A stretch of 63,690 bases of DNA from a bacterium. Its GTDB lineage: Bacteria > Pseudomonadota > Alphaproteobacteria > Rhizobiales > JAKIUO01. The translations under genes and the position numbers were made by a program. The stretch is from contig JAAETJ010000279.1 in assembly GCA_024228495.1 (NCBI GenBank), forward strand, positions 1-63,690. The letters run 5' to 3'. Shown here piece by piece: positions 52,101 through 59,603 of the stretch (positions are counted from its first letter, which is position 1; the number at the start of each line of letters is the position of its first letter). The notes beneath the pieces were generated by a model. That model was not told the DNA's origin. It did no database searches and worked only from the letters and a program-made list of their open reading frames with translations.

Positions 52101-53345
52101 TCAATGATCGGTTGGATTGCGTTGGCCGGGATTATTGTACGTAACTCCATATTGCTGGTTGATTTTACTGAAAAATCAATGGAGCAGGGGATGGAGCGCC
52201 GCGACGCCGTGATGGCCGCCGTGGTTGCGCGTGCCCGGCCGATCTTGATCACCGCATTTGCGCTGGTTGCCGGCTCAAGCGTGATCATTACTGATCCTAT
52301 TTTTAACGGCATGGCGATTTCCTTGATGTTTGGGGTTGTGGTGGCAACGGGGCTTACTCTGTTTGTCATTCCCCTGGCTTGTGTCCGCAATAGCAAATTG
52401 GTAGTAGAGCCAGAGCCGCTGAAACAAGACGAGCAAGAACTGGTTGAACAGCGTCCAGCCTTTTGGTCGGGCCTGAAAATGCCAGCAAGATTGCCGGTGC
52501 CAGAATTTGTTACCAGCTTGCCGCTGATCTCGCTGCGCCGTCAGTTGCAAATTTCAACGCTCAAAGGCATGCGCTTTTGGCGGATGCATATCTCAACAGG
52601 AAGTTTGCTGGAAGAGGCAATACGAGGTCTGTTGAAGGGCGCAACAAATCTGTTCTATCTGTTGGTCGTGGCGGGGAGTGATATTATTTCGCGCGTGCAG
52701 ACTGCCAATGAACACAAGGCACAGGTGGCTACTGAAAATCTTCCAACGGTAGAAATTGATGTTGAAGAAGATCAGCAACCACTGGTCTCAACGGTGGATG
52801 TCGTTCGCGACGATCTTAAAAAGATCAAGGGTATTGGCCCTATGATCGAGCGCTTGCTCAATCAAAACGGCATTTTCACCTTCGCGCAGGTTGTTTCATT
52901 GAATGATCGTGAGATTTGTTCTATTGAGCAGACCCTTTCAAAAAGTAATCAAGGGGCAATTGGGCGCATCAGGCGTGATGGCTGGGTTGCGCAGGCAAGC
53001 CGATTTACCAATGATGAATCCTTTGGCGATTCGCTTGCCAGGGCCGCGAATAAGGCTGCTTTGAAGCGTGTAGTTAAGAAGCCCACCGATAGTTATCCAC
53101 CGGTGGCCCACAGTGCGAATGACAATTTGCAGGAGATCAAAGGCATTGGCCGGGTTATCGAGAAAATACTGATTGAGCAGGGAATCACCCGGTTTGAACA
53201 GCTCGCCAATCTGACCCCTCGTGAAATTGATCTTGTCGGCATCGAACTTGATAAGAAACCACGTCTTGGACGGGCTCGAATAGCGCGTGATAACTGGGTT
53301 TCTCAGGCGCAGGCCATAATTTCCGATCAGCTTGAAGTGGCATAG
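49152..53345 (+). CDS. Very large RND efflux permease with two C-terminal helix-hairpin-helix domains
   Basis: 1397 residues, against about 1040 for typical HAE/HME permeases. Residues 1 to about 1085 are a normal RND core: twelve helices, two porter loops, opening SPLLFVACLFMGILGLMFTP, GASAQQVASLAIDPLERMMS, and helix 4 with SIGILVDDAIVVVENIYRR carrying the proton-relay Asp pair. After the last helix there is a cytoplasmic extension with a possible amphipathic segment. Two HhH modules follow, DDLKKIKGIGPMIERLLNQ (about 1219) and DNLQEIKGIGRVIEKILIEQ (about 1323), each with a trailing R-I-x-R-D-x-W-V-x-Q-A segment. No membrane-fusion or outer-membrane partner is adjacent. The substrate is unknown. 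Confidence 0.88.
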   Translation: MHGSFENRSGGSNEDCQPNEHDLGAAGKMARAFIDSPLSPLLFVACLFMGILGLMFTPRQEDPQISVPMVDIFVSYAGASAQQVASLAIDPLERMMSEMPGVKHVYSASQRGQGMVTVQFQVGEQMEPSLIKLYDKLQSNMDQMPPGVGKPLVKPKGADDVPVVTLTLWSNSIDDASLRLVALEVRQRLKEVPDTANSFIVGGRTEQMRIEVYPERLAGFGISMGQIAEAVQSANVNKGIGFGESGGSSFSVYSGNFLKSVGDLENLIIGVRKGTPVYLRDVAKLTQGPGEAANVVEYYTGPSAAQAGLVETGGSPAVTIAIAKKAGSNGVTVAQNILARVEELKGSVIPDNLQVAVTRDYGASAGEKVDGLIIKLFVATGAVVVLIFMALGFIWQPALVVALVIPVVILITVFSAYILGYTIDRVSLFALIFSIGILVDDAIVVVENIYRRWLMNGEVDTDTTIDAVAEVGNPTILATFTVIAALLPMGFVSGMMGPYMAPIPALGSVAMLFSLFAAFLFTPWLVMRIRPNMDKLRVMEAREHKQTVWFGRIFGQLLSPLLDSPRKARIFRLAMWATFFLACAMFYTQHVTVKMLPLDNKPEFNVIVNMPDGSSLPSTANTLMSLTQKVLSVKEVTAVQTYSGTASPFNFNGLVRHTYLRQKPWQGDIQIQLLHKNKRARTSHEIAVEVRALLTPMANELKASIQVVEMPPGPPVLQTMVAEIYGPDADTRRQVARDMTSLFKKTDTIVDVDNYLDKPYENWTFEVDRPRARQYGISARDITEQLSMAMGGFRLGDLKVGHELEAKFIVLQAPLSVRTNMNQLLQLPIASKTGKLVPLNALGSFKRQATDRTIFHKDLRAVEYVTGEVAGRLAAPVYGMIEVSNLLDDYKTPDGVSLSGELWGGAPDNTNSSFAWGGEWTVTFETFRDMGAAFMVAMVLIYMLVVWEFGNFRTPAIIMAPIPLTLIGIIPGHWLLGAEFTATSMIGWIALAGIIVRNSILLVDFTEKSMEQGMERRDAVMAAVVARARPILITAFALVAGSSVIITDPIFNGMAISLMFGVVVATGLTLFVIPLACVRNSKLVVEPEPLKQDEQELVEQRPAFWSGLKMPARLPVPEFVTSLPLISLRRQLQISTLKGMRFWRMHISTGSLLEEAIRGLLKGATNLFYLLVVAGSDIISRVQTANEHKAQVATENLPTVEIDVEEDQQPLVSTVDVVRDDLKKIKGIGPMIERLLNQNGIFTFAQVVSLNDREICSIEQTLSKSNQGAIGRIRRDGWVAQASRFTNDESFGDSLARAANKAALKRVVKKPTDSYPPVAHSANDNLQEIKGIGRVIEKILIEQGITRFEQLANLTPREIDLVGIELDKKPRLGRARIARDNWVSQAQAIISDQLEVA

Positions 53346-53401
53346 TTAGTGAGATATTTTTTCGTCAAAATGTAGTGCTACAATCTATGCGACAAAAATA
53401 C

Positions 53402-53439
53402 ACTGTATATATATTCGAATGTTCGTATATATATACAGT
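53402..53439. repeat. 38-bp near-perfect palindrome downstream of the RND gene
   Basis: ACTGTATATATAT (53402-53414) and its exact complement (53427-53439) flank an inner CGAA-TG-TTCG. Only one T-T mismatch and the 2-bp centre break 38 bp of symmetry. The core CGAATGTTCG is nearly the same as the palindrome upstream of the RND gene (CGAATATTCG). There is no clear T-run, so an operator or cruciform is as likely as a terminator. Confidence 0.6.
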
Positions 53440-53607
53440 TCAGGGGATGAAACTTTCCAGGTCAGACTCATTTCGAGTAGGAGATGCAGCTTTACTTTTT
53501 TGGCGAAATTGTTAAGATTTGAGCAGTCTTTGGCTGTTAGTATCTCGTAAAGTTGATTTCTTGTTTTGTTGCGTATGTCGCATAAGAAGTTTTTCGGGGT
53601 AGTAGTG

Positions 53608-53766
53608 ATGAAAGATATTCGTTTAGTTTCGTTGGCAGTATTTGCCGCGAGTTTTTTGATCGGTTTTTTGATCTTTGAAGCAGATAACGCACATGTAAGT
53701 GGCAAAGATCAAAATTTGCAGCTTTCGATGATGCCGCTTTTTACATCAATTAATAGCATTAAATAG
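53608..53766 (+). CDS. Possible small membrane or secreted protein, 52 residues
   Basis: From ATG 53608 (GGGGTAG upstream) the frame encodes MKDIRLVSLAVFAASFLIGF and a short polar tail. The hydrophobic segment could be a signal anchor. It is preceded by the 38-bp palindrome. No family is recognised, and the frame also has upstream starts (ATG 53575). It may be a real micro-gene. Confidence 0.35.
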   Translation: MKDIRLVSLAVFAASFLIGFLIFEADNAHVSGKDQNLQLSMMPLFTSINSIK

Positions 53767-53778
53767 ATCAAGCTGCGT

Positions 53779-54558
53779 CTAGCGTGCCTTGAATTTGGAT
53801 GTCCAATGGCTCATGAACTGGTGCAACCAGTTTTGCTGTGCCGCCCCATATTTTTGATGATCTGTCAGCAGGCGCTTCGCATTGTGAGCGCCTTTTTTTG
53901 TGAGCATATGGGATGTCTGTGCTGACCAGCGTTCGATAATCGGCCGGGTGATTTCAGGATGAAATTGTACTCCAAATACATGGTTTTCATAGCAAAATGC
54001 CTGGTTTTCGAAGCGCTGGCCATTGGCCAGGGAAACGGCTCCTTCCGGCAGACTAAAACCTTCCTTGTGCCATTGAAAATATTTATCCGACCAATCGGGG
54101 ACTAGCCGTGTTCCAGCACTCGTTGCATTGAGTGGATGATAGCCTATTTCAACCAGCCCCTTTTTATGTGGTTTAACTTCGCCGCCAAGCTGGCGCACCA
54201 TCAATTGTGCGCCAAGGCAAATGCCGAAATAAGGAATCTTTTCTTTAAGAGCGAGGGTAAGCCAGTCAATTTCATTCTTGATTTCGGGGGTCTTGTCATT
54301 GGCACTCATGGGGCCGCCAAAGACGATGAGGCCAGCATGTTTCTCAAGAGTTTGGGGTAGTTTCTCGCCAAGTGTGGGTCGTTTGATATCGAGTTCAAAT
54401 CCATGGTTCAGCAGCCAGTCACCTACCGCTCCAGCACATGATTTTTTTTGGTGTAATATTAGCAAAACAGTATCACCTGTAGAGCTCGGTTTGGCGGCTT
54501 CTGATTTTGAACCCGGTTGTTTTAATGCCCCGGTGAGGGACGAAGCTGTTCTAAGCAT
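53779..54558 (-). CDS. Class I glutamine amidotransferase domain protein
   Basis: 259 residues. The catalytic Cys is in PYFGICLGAQLMVRQLGG and the His-Glu pair in FGVQFHPEITRPII, with the fold opening TVLLILHQKKSCAG and LIVFGGPMSAND. It resembles GMP-synthase-like GATase proteins that stand alone and may hydrolyse gamma-glutamyl compounds. The N-terminal 30 residues are low-complexity. It is downstream of the SDR gene on the same strand with a 41-bp gap. Substrate unknown. Confidence 0.85.
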   Translation of the reverse strand: MLRTASSLTGALKQPGSKSEAAKPSSTGDTVLLILHQKKSCAGAVGDWLLNHGFELDIKRPTLGEKLPQTLEKHAGLIVFGGPMSANDKTPEIKNEIDWLTLALKEKIPYFGICLGAQLMVRQLGGEVKPHKKGLVEIGYHPLNATSAGTRLVPDWSDKYFQWHKEGFSLPEGAVSLANGQRFENQAFCYENHVFGVQFHPEITRPIIERWSAQTSHMLTKKGAHNAKRLLTDHQKYGAAQQNWLHQFMSHWTSKFKAR

Positions 54559-54599
54559 TGTCTATGTTCTCGATCACCATGCTTGCCATCTGAATATTT

Positions 54600-55436
54600 T
54601 TAGGACCGGTTCCCATTTTTTGGATTGCGTTGAGTTCGCGCTCTCAAAAACCAGGCCATGAATGGCATCAATAGATCATGAGGGATGATTTTCAAAGCAA
54701 CGGCCCCCAATTGGCTTAATATACCGGGGATGATGAGGCATTTACCACACATAAATCCACTATAGCCCATGCGGGCCGCCTTTGAAGCGCTAATCCCGGC
54801 ACCAGATTTGACATAGAGCTCCGAACGGGCCCCCATTCGGGCGTGAAACCTTGTTTTTACGGGACCTGGTGCAAGGACGCTGATTTGCACATCTGTTCCC
54901 CAAGTCTCCCATGATAAGGCCTTTGTCAGCGATATGACATATGCTTTGCTGGCGTAGTATGCGGCCTGATAGGGCCCTGGCAAAAAACCACCCATGGAGG
55001 CAATATTTAAAATACCGCCACCATTTCGCGCCAGCATATCTGGCAGGAACTGTCTCGAAAGATCGGTCAGGGCGCGTACATTGAGATTGACAAGGTCACG
55101 GATCGCGGCTTCATCATGCTGGGCAAAGTCGCCTGCCAGTCCAAACCCCGCATTATTGACGAGGTTTTGGCAATAGTGGTTTTGCTTTTTAAGAAAGGCT
55201 GCGATTTTGCTGCCGCTATCTTCATCGGCAAGACAGCATTTGAGAGTCAGGACCTTGACATCATGGGTTGTCGATATTTGGCGTGCTGTTTTGTCCAACC
55301 GTTGTTGGCTGCGCGCGACCAGCAACAGATCAAGGCCTCCTTGTGCAAATTCGAACGCAAGGGCTTTGCCGATCCCTTCTGATCCTCCGGTAATAATGGT
55401 GATAGGAGCGAGTTGCTGAGGAGCGCTGGACATCAT
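54600..55436 (-). CDS. Short-chain dehydrogenase/reductase
   Basis: 278 residues of classical SDR type. It has the NAD(P) loop TIITGGSEGIGKALAFEFA, NNAG (LVNNAGFGLAGDF), the catalytic Ser in ILNIASMGGFLPG, Tyr and Lys in YQAAYYASKAYVISLTKAL, and APGPVKTRFHARMG. The C-terminus has a hydrophobic stretch (LIIPGILSQLGAVALKIIP) that may attach it to membrane. It overlaps the TerB gene by four bases, so the pair is coupled. Substrate not predictable. Confidence 0.9.
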   Translation of the reverse strand: MMSSAPQQLAPITIITGGSEGIGKALAFEFAQGGLDLLLVARSQQRLDKTARQISTTHDVKVLTLKCCLADEDSGSKIAAFLKKQNHYCQNLVNNAGFGLAGDFAQHDEAAIRDLVNLNVRALTDLSRQFLPDMLARNGGGILNIASMGGFLPGPYQAAYYASKAYVISLTKALSWETWGTDVQISVLAPGPVKTRFHARMGARSELYVKSGAGISASKAARMGYSGFMCGKCLIIPGILSQLGAVALKIIPHDLLMPFMAWFLRARTQRNPKNGNRS

Positions 55437-55897
55437 GTTTTATTGTGCCGTGCTTCGACCTGTTGGCGTAATCTGATACGATCTTGGGTTGAGACATGCA
55501 TGAGTGCAGCGACCCGCCAGATCAAATGGGTTTCATATTCATGCAGGACGCCATCGCTAAAGGCGATTTCCCAGAGCATTTCAATGATTTCCAAACGCCC
55601 TTCAGGATCAAGTTGCCTGGTGAGCCGGCGAGTGAAGCCATAAAGATCCACGGCATTTTGCTCATCTCGCTCGGCCTGCTTGATGAAAACTTCCATATCT
55701 TGGTCGCTCAAGTCGAAATGGTCTCGCAGTAATTGCCGCAATTTGAATTTTTCGCTGTCATCGGCATTGCCATCGACCAATGTGGCATGAACAAGCAGGG
55801 CTGCTGCCGCCAGTTTGTAATCTTCTTTGGGCAGCCTAAGGTTTTCGGGTTCGGGGTCTGCCAGATTATTGATTATCTTTATCAGTCGTTGCAGCAT
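55433..55897 (-). CDS. TerB-family (tellurite resistance-like) protein
   Basis: A 154-residue all-helical cytoplasmic protein matching the TerB domain: DYKLAAAALLVHATLVDGNA with the acidic metal site, SEKFKLRQLLRDHFDLSDQD, and LEIIEMLWEIAFSDGVLHEY with the second acidic motif, then ETHLIWRVAALM. In alphaproteobacteria solitary TerB proteins are widespread without a tellurite operon; the function is unclear. It is coupled to the SDR gene by a four-base overlap. Confidence 0.88.
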   Translation of the reverse strand: MLQRLIKIINNLADPEPENLRLPKEDYKLAAAALLVHATLVDGNADDSEKFKLRQLLRDHFDLSDQDMEVFIKQAERDEQNAVDLYGFTRRLTRQLDPEGRLEIIEMLWEIAFSDGVLHEYETHLIWRVAALMHVSTQDRIRLRQQVEARHNKT

Positions 55898-56007
55898 TTT
55901 ATGAGAACCTCTTTGTTTTGAACAGTGTGGGCTCTAGGTCATAACTTCAAAGCTCTTGATAAAACTAAATTTGATCAAGCAATGAGTCTGGCACAAAACT
56001 CTAACAT

Positions 56008-56042
56008 AAAAAAGCCCCGCAATGTGATTAACATTGTGGGGT
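56008..56042 (-). terminator. Intrinsic terminator after the IalB-family gene
   Basis: On the minus strand a stem CCCCACAATGT ... ACATTGCGGGG, with one mismatch, is followed by CTTTTTT (forward A-run 56008-56013). It ends the IalB transcript. Confidence 0.8.
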
Positions 56043-56071
56043 GTTTAAATTTCTTCAAGCCATCAAAATGT

Positions 56072-56581
56072 TTATTTGCATTCAGTACTGACCCGATTGA
56101 GGGCAGCTGAAATGCCCGCCAGAGAATATTTGTCAATCGTTGTGGTACCGCGCTTGGAGCGGCCTTTGATTACCAGTTGGGAGCCCTTTTTCATGGCTTT
56201 CACAAGATTAATCTCAACGGTTTCATCTGCGATGTATGCTTTGTCTCCTTCGGCGAACAAATTGAACTGATCGGCGCCAATACTGGCTGATGGAGCAGAT
56301 TCTCCGTCGAGCGGATAGCCGATTTTAATGCTGATTTCGTTCTTCACCTTGTCGCTCGGCCATGACGAAACATAAAGGAAAACATCCCCCCGATTGACGC
56401 CTTTGGGTTTCATATCCATTGGTTTGGAAATGGCAAAACAGGTTTTGCTGGTGTCTTTTTCATGCACATAGACAGCCCAGTCTTTATAAGTTTCCTTGAG
56501 CTGCAAAGCCTGCGCGGGAAGCGTCATGACGATCGCGCTGGCGGCGATGATTGCGAGCGTTAAAGTAGTGGCATTTTTCAT
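56072..56581 (-). CDS. IalB-family periplasmic protein
   Basis: 169 residues with a signal peptide (LAIIAASAIVMTLPAQALQ). The mature domain follows the invasion-associated locus B pattern: YKDWAVYVHEKDTSKTCFAI, then VFLYVSSWPSDKVKNEISI, GADQFNLFAEGDKAYIAD and GSQLVIKGRSKRGTTTIDKY followed by SLAG. Two Cys (in KTCFA and the C-terminal TECK) may form a disulfide. The family is named for a Bartonella erythrocyte-invasion factor but is widespread in non-pathogenic Alphaproteobacteria, so no virulence role is implied. It is monocistronic, with its own terminator. Confidence 0.9.
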   Translation of the reverse strand: MKNATTLTLAIIAASAIVMTLPAQALQLKETYKDWAVYVHEKDTSKTCFAISKPMDMKPKGVNRGDVFLYVSSWPSDKVKNEISIKIGYPLDGESAPSASIGADQFNLFAEGDKAYIADETVEINLVKAMKKGSQLVIKGRSKRGTTTIDKYSLAGISAALNRVSTECK

Positions 56582-57038
56582 GTCTATTCTCTTTATTACC
56601 GGCCATTCATTACAGATGTATTACTCATATTAAGAATAAAACATCTTAAGAAGTGTTTAATTCATGCGTTATTTTGGGACAGCGCCGTAACAGCTTCAAA
56701 CTGTCTTGATTGCCTGGGTATCTGTTATCGTGCTGGGCCACTATGTCAGATATTTTAGCCCATTTCATGAAAATTGCATAGGACGCGTTGCTTGCCCATA
56801 GAAAAAGTCTCCTATTTGGTATTGTCTTTGGATCAAAAAACTTGCCGTTTGTGGGGTGGTAAACGAACAGATCATTCAAATTTTAGTACCCAAGCCCTCG
56901 ACAAACATTCAAATATGCACTATCTCTAATACAGACTAACTGGTTTGTTCTCCCTGAATGGGTTGCCCTAAGGGCTTGTCGGAGCATGCTCAGTGGTTGA
57001 TAGAATATCAATATGAGACCCAGAAAAGGAGGATTGTC
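56582..57038. other. Gap between ialB-like and tusA
   Basis: About 457 bp. A minus-strand frame of 77 codons (56646-56879) has only a TTG start and no family I know, though NDLFVYHPTNGKFFDPKTIP has a protein-like look and could be a gene relic. The rest, including the leader of tusA, shows no clear motif. Confidence 0.35.
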
Positions 57039-57284
57039 ATGACTGTTTCATTAAACAATCCTGTCAGTGCCGAATTGGATGCAACCGGTCTGAGCTGTCC
57101 GCTCCCCGTTTTGAAAACCCGAAATGCCATGAAAGAACTGGCTAGTAGAGAAATGTTGCGGCTTCGTTCGACAGATCACGGTTCGGTGAAAGATATTGAG
57201 AGTTTTTGCAATCAGACCGGAAATGATCTAGTTTCATCTAAAGAAGAAGCTGGGACCTACGAATTTCTTATTCGTAAGAGATGA
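57039..57284 (+). CDS. tusA: TusA-family sulfurtransferase
   Basis: 81 residues from ATG 57039, chosen because AGGAGG lies seven bases upstream and the N-terminus then fits the family. ELDATGLSCPLPVLKTRNAM carries the active Cys in the C-P-x-P motif that accepts persulfide sulfur. TusA-like carriers pass sulfur to tRNA thiolation, molybdenum cofactor or sulfur-oxidation systems. The next gene is dsrE2, a typical partner, which suggests sulfane-sulfur trafficking. No rhodanese or heterodisulfide-reductase genes are nearby. Confidence 0.92.
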   Translation: MTVSLNNPVSAELDATGLSCPLPVLKTRNAMKELASREMLRLRSTDHGSVKDIESFCNQTGNDLVSSKEEAGTYEFLIRKR

Positions 57285-57391
57285 TGATTTGGGAAATATC
57301 CCTGAAGTGCTCCGGGAGAATAGGTACAATTTTTCGACAAGAGGCACGCGATTTAAGTGTACTGCAACAAAAGTTTTGAAGGAGAGACAAA

Positions 57392-57997
57392 ATGAATATG
57401 GCTGATCTGCCAACTGATGGCCCCGAACTCGACAAAATGAACGAGTGGTTTGAAAAGAAATTTGAAGAAGAAATGAAGAAGAAGGAAGCTGCTCACACGC
57501 CTTCCATGGCGATCATCGCGACAAAAGGTACGCTTGATTGGGCCTATCCTCCCTTCATTCTTGGTTCTACTGGCGCCGCACTTGGTTGGGATGTGAAAAT
57601 CTTTTTCACCTTCTATGGCTTGTTGCTGCTGCAAAAAGAAATGAACCTCAAAGTCAGCCCGCTTGGCAATCCAGCCATGCCGATGAAAATGCCCATGGGA
57701 CCTGAATGGTTGCAAAAGATGAATATGCCGATGCCAAATGCCATTCCAAGCATTGTTCCAGGCTTTGAAACAACCGCCACCGCTTTGATGAAGAAAACCT
57801 TCAAGAACAAAGGCGTTGCCACAATCGAAGAATTGCGTGAGCTGTCAGAAGAAGCTGATGTTGAATTCGTTGCCTGTCAGATGACTGTTGATGTGTTTGG
57901 TTTCGAGCACAGCGATTTTATAGACAATGTATCATATGCTGGGGCTGCAAGCTTCCTGCCTGTCGCTCAAAAAGCCGACGTGACTTTGTTTACCTAG
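57392..57997 (+). CDS. DsrE2-like DsrE/DsrF/DrsH-family protein
   Basis: 201 residues with an acidic/basic coiled N-terminus (ELDKMNEWFEKKFEEEMKKK) followed by the DsrE2 core: MAIIATKGTLDWAYPPFILG, AALGWDVKIFFTFYGLLLLQ and the family Cys in EVEF-like VEFVACQMTVDVFGF. Two hydrophobic stretches could associate with membrane, as described for DsrE2. It probably receives persulfide sulfur from TusA. GAAGGAGAG precedes ATG 57392. A hairpin terminator follows. Confidence 0.9.
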   Translation: MNMADLPTDGPELDKMNEWFEKKFEEEMKKKEAAHTPSMAIIATKGTLDWAYPPFILGSTGAALGWDVKIFFTFYGLLLLQKEMNLKVSPLGNPAMPMKMPMGPEWLQKMNMPMPNAIPSIVPGFETTATALMKKTFKNKGVATIEELRELSEEADVEFVACQMTVDVFGFEHSDFIDNVSYAGAASFLPVAQKADVTLFT

Positions 57998-58030
57998 GAT
58001 TTGGGGTTACCTAGACCAGCATGTTTAAAA

Positions 58031-58070
58031 GATGGTCATCCTTGCTTAAGCAGGGGTGGCCATTTATTTT
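58031..58070 (+). terminator. Intrinsic terminator after dsrE2
   Basis: A long stem with G-U pairs (GATGGTCATCCTTGC / GCAGGGGTGGCCAT around TTAA) is followed by a T-rich tail, TTTATTTT. Probably the end of the tusA-dsrE2 transcript. Confidence 0.6.
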
Positions 58071-58123
58071 GATCGTGTTATGTTCCAACGTCGGGTGAGG
58101 GTGATAAGAGTTGCTGGCGGTGC

Positions 58124-58378
58124 TCAAATTTCGACATCATGCGCCTTTAGATTGTCTATGGGGACCAGATGATTGGGATCAATATCTAGTACCTTGCAAG
58201 AAGCCATGATCGCCCGACCAGCGTCGTCAGTTTGTTCGTAAGCAAAGTCCTGGTTGACATAGACATCGGCATTTTGAGGATCGAGACGAATGATATTAAA
58301 ATATATTCGGCGATGGCCTCGTTAAAAACAGCCTTGCGCCAGATGGACATTTCCACGATGAAGGTAAAAATCGGTCAT
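58124..58378 (-). pseudogene. Relic of a TPR-repeat protein
   Basis: Minus-strand frames read MTDFYLHRGNVHLAQG, NEAIAEYI and RLDPQNADVYVNQDFAYEQT, then KVLDIDPNHL, clear tetratricopeptide-repeat patterns (x-L-D-P-x-N-A-D-x-Y). They lie in different frames with an internal stop, so at least two indels have broken the gene. The end at TGA 58124 may be the original stop. Confidence 0.5.
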
Positions 58379-58439
58379 GAATTGATTTTAAGCGCTTATT
58401 CAAAACCTGCAACTGAGAGCAATTTTTTGTGATAAGCGA

Positions 58440-59111
58440 TTAACTTGCGTTGCAGCTATCACCTAATTGTGCGTTGAGAATGCGTTTGGCATTTTTTGAC
58501 ATGTGGTTGGCCCACAGGCTAACGAGCTTGGTCGATAGATAAAGACGGTTGAACACGCACACACGGCAATTGGCGTCAATCTTGCCCATATTGAGCGCGA
58601 ATTTAGCAACGCAGCCACCAGCCATCTCAACCTTTGGAGAAAAGGCAAATGTCAGTTTCTGGATTTCATGTTTTTTGGTGGTGACATCACATATTGCGGG
58701 CTGGTCAGGCAATTGCAGGGCCGTGTCGTTGCGAGAAAGCGCTTCGATAATCGTGGCTCGCTTGACCCGCAAATTGATCACGCAGTCTGCCGCCCTGAAA
58801 TTGGTGACGGTTTTGGCGATCCCGGCGGAATATTTTTCCGCAGCGCCTCGGACCTTGTCGTTCATTCTGGCTGAACGAAGCGCCGCCTTGAACAGCTCGT
58901 CAAGGTCTTTTTCAGACAGAGCTACGGGAATATCACACGTGATATCGGGGCCTGTTGATTGGCGACCATTGATGATTGGTGCCATTTGATCGATACATGC
59001 TAACGCAGCGATGACAGAGGGGTGTTTGTTGTCTGTCGCCGCCAGGGCATCTGGCCGATGGGTGAGGGTGCTCGCGAATAAAAATATCATCAATAACAGG
59101 GTAAGTTTCAC
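58440..59111 (-). CDS. Secreted hypothetical protein
   Basis: 223 residues from GTG 59111, which has AGGA eight bases upstream and gives a proper signal peptide (KLTLLLMIFLFASTLTHRPD, cleavage near ALA-A). Longer frames to 59264 would bury it. The mature part has eight or nine Cys in spaced pairs (CIDQMAP, TCDIPV, DCVINL, ICDVTT, GCVAKF, NCRVCVF), suggesting disulfides in the periplasm. No family is recognised. Confidence 0.6.
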   Translation of the reverse strand: MKLTLLLMIFLFASTLTHRPDALAATDNKHPSVIAALACIDQMAPIINGRQSTGPDITCDIPVALSEKDLDELFKAALRSARMNDKVRGAAEKYSAGIAKTVTNFRAADCVINLRVKRATIIEALSRNDTALQLPDQPAICDVTTKKHEIQKLTFAFSPKVEMAGGCVAKFALNMGKIDANCRVCVFNRLYLSTKLVSLWANHMSKNAKRILNAQLGDSCNAS

Positions 59112-59296
59112 GGCGAATTCCTTGATATTGCGAGTGCTTGGTCGCAGATCGAAGCGGCTTTTATTTTGTCGGGTGCACTTTCTATTGAAAAAACACCAAA
59201 CAAGGCTATAGTGCGACCATATACGAGATAAAATGCTATATACCAGAAAATTTCGGCCACTCAAATTTGGCTTGACAGTTAAGAAAGGAAATAAAA

Positions 59297-59440
59297 ATGT
59301 CAGTTGATACCAGCAAAGGCTATCCAGATATGGATTATGCTGAGCACGAAAAGACCTATGCCGGAATTATCAAAGTCTCCAAATATAGCACAGTTCTGAT
59401 CCTTGTTATACTGGCGCTGATGGCGGTATTTCTCGTCTAG
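59297..59440 (+). CDS. aa3-type cytochrome c oxidase subunit IV micro-protein
   Basis: 47 residues: a soluble start with YPDMDYAEHEKTYAGIIKVS, the hallmark of bacterial aa3 oxidase subunit IV (COX4_pro), then a single C-terminal helix (TVLILVILALMAVFLV). It is a small accessory subunit of the terminal oxidase. GAAAGGAAA lies upstream. In Alphaproteobacteria this micro-gene often directly precedes pntAA, as here. Confidence 0.9.
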   Translation: MSVDTSKGYPDMDYAEHEKTYAGIIKVSKYSTVLILVILALMAVFLV

Positions 59441-59603
59441 CATTCTGGATTAGAACGAATCTTTAACACCCGTACTGTTTCTGATATAGAAAAGTGCGGG
59501 CAGGTGGGTTTGTAAAAACCTGCCGGGAATCCTTCAATGAATTGACCTGATCGCACATGATACCTCTTTAATGTGTCTAAGTGTGCGGTAACTGGAGCTG
59601 GAT

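Noticed and set aside
56646-56879. 77-codon minus-strand frame
   Set aside because: TTG start only and no recognisable family; mentioned in the gap entry as a possible relic but not called.
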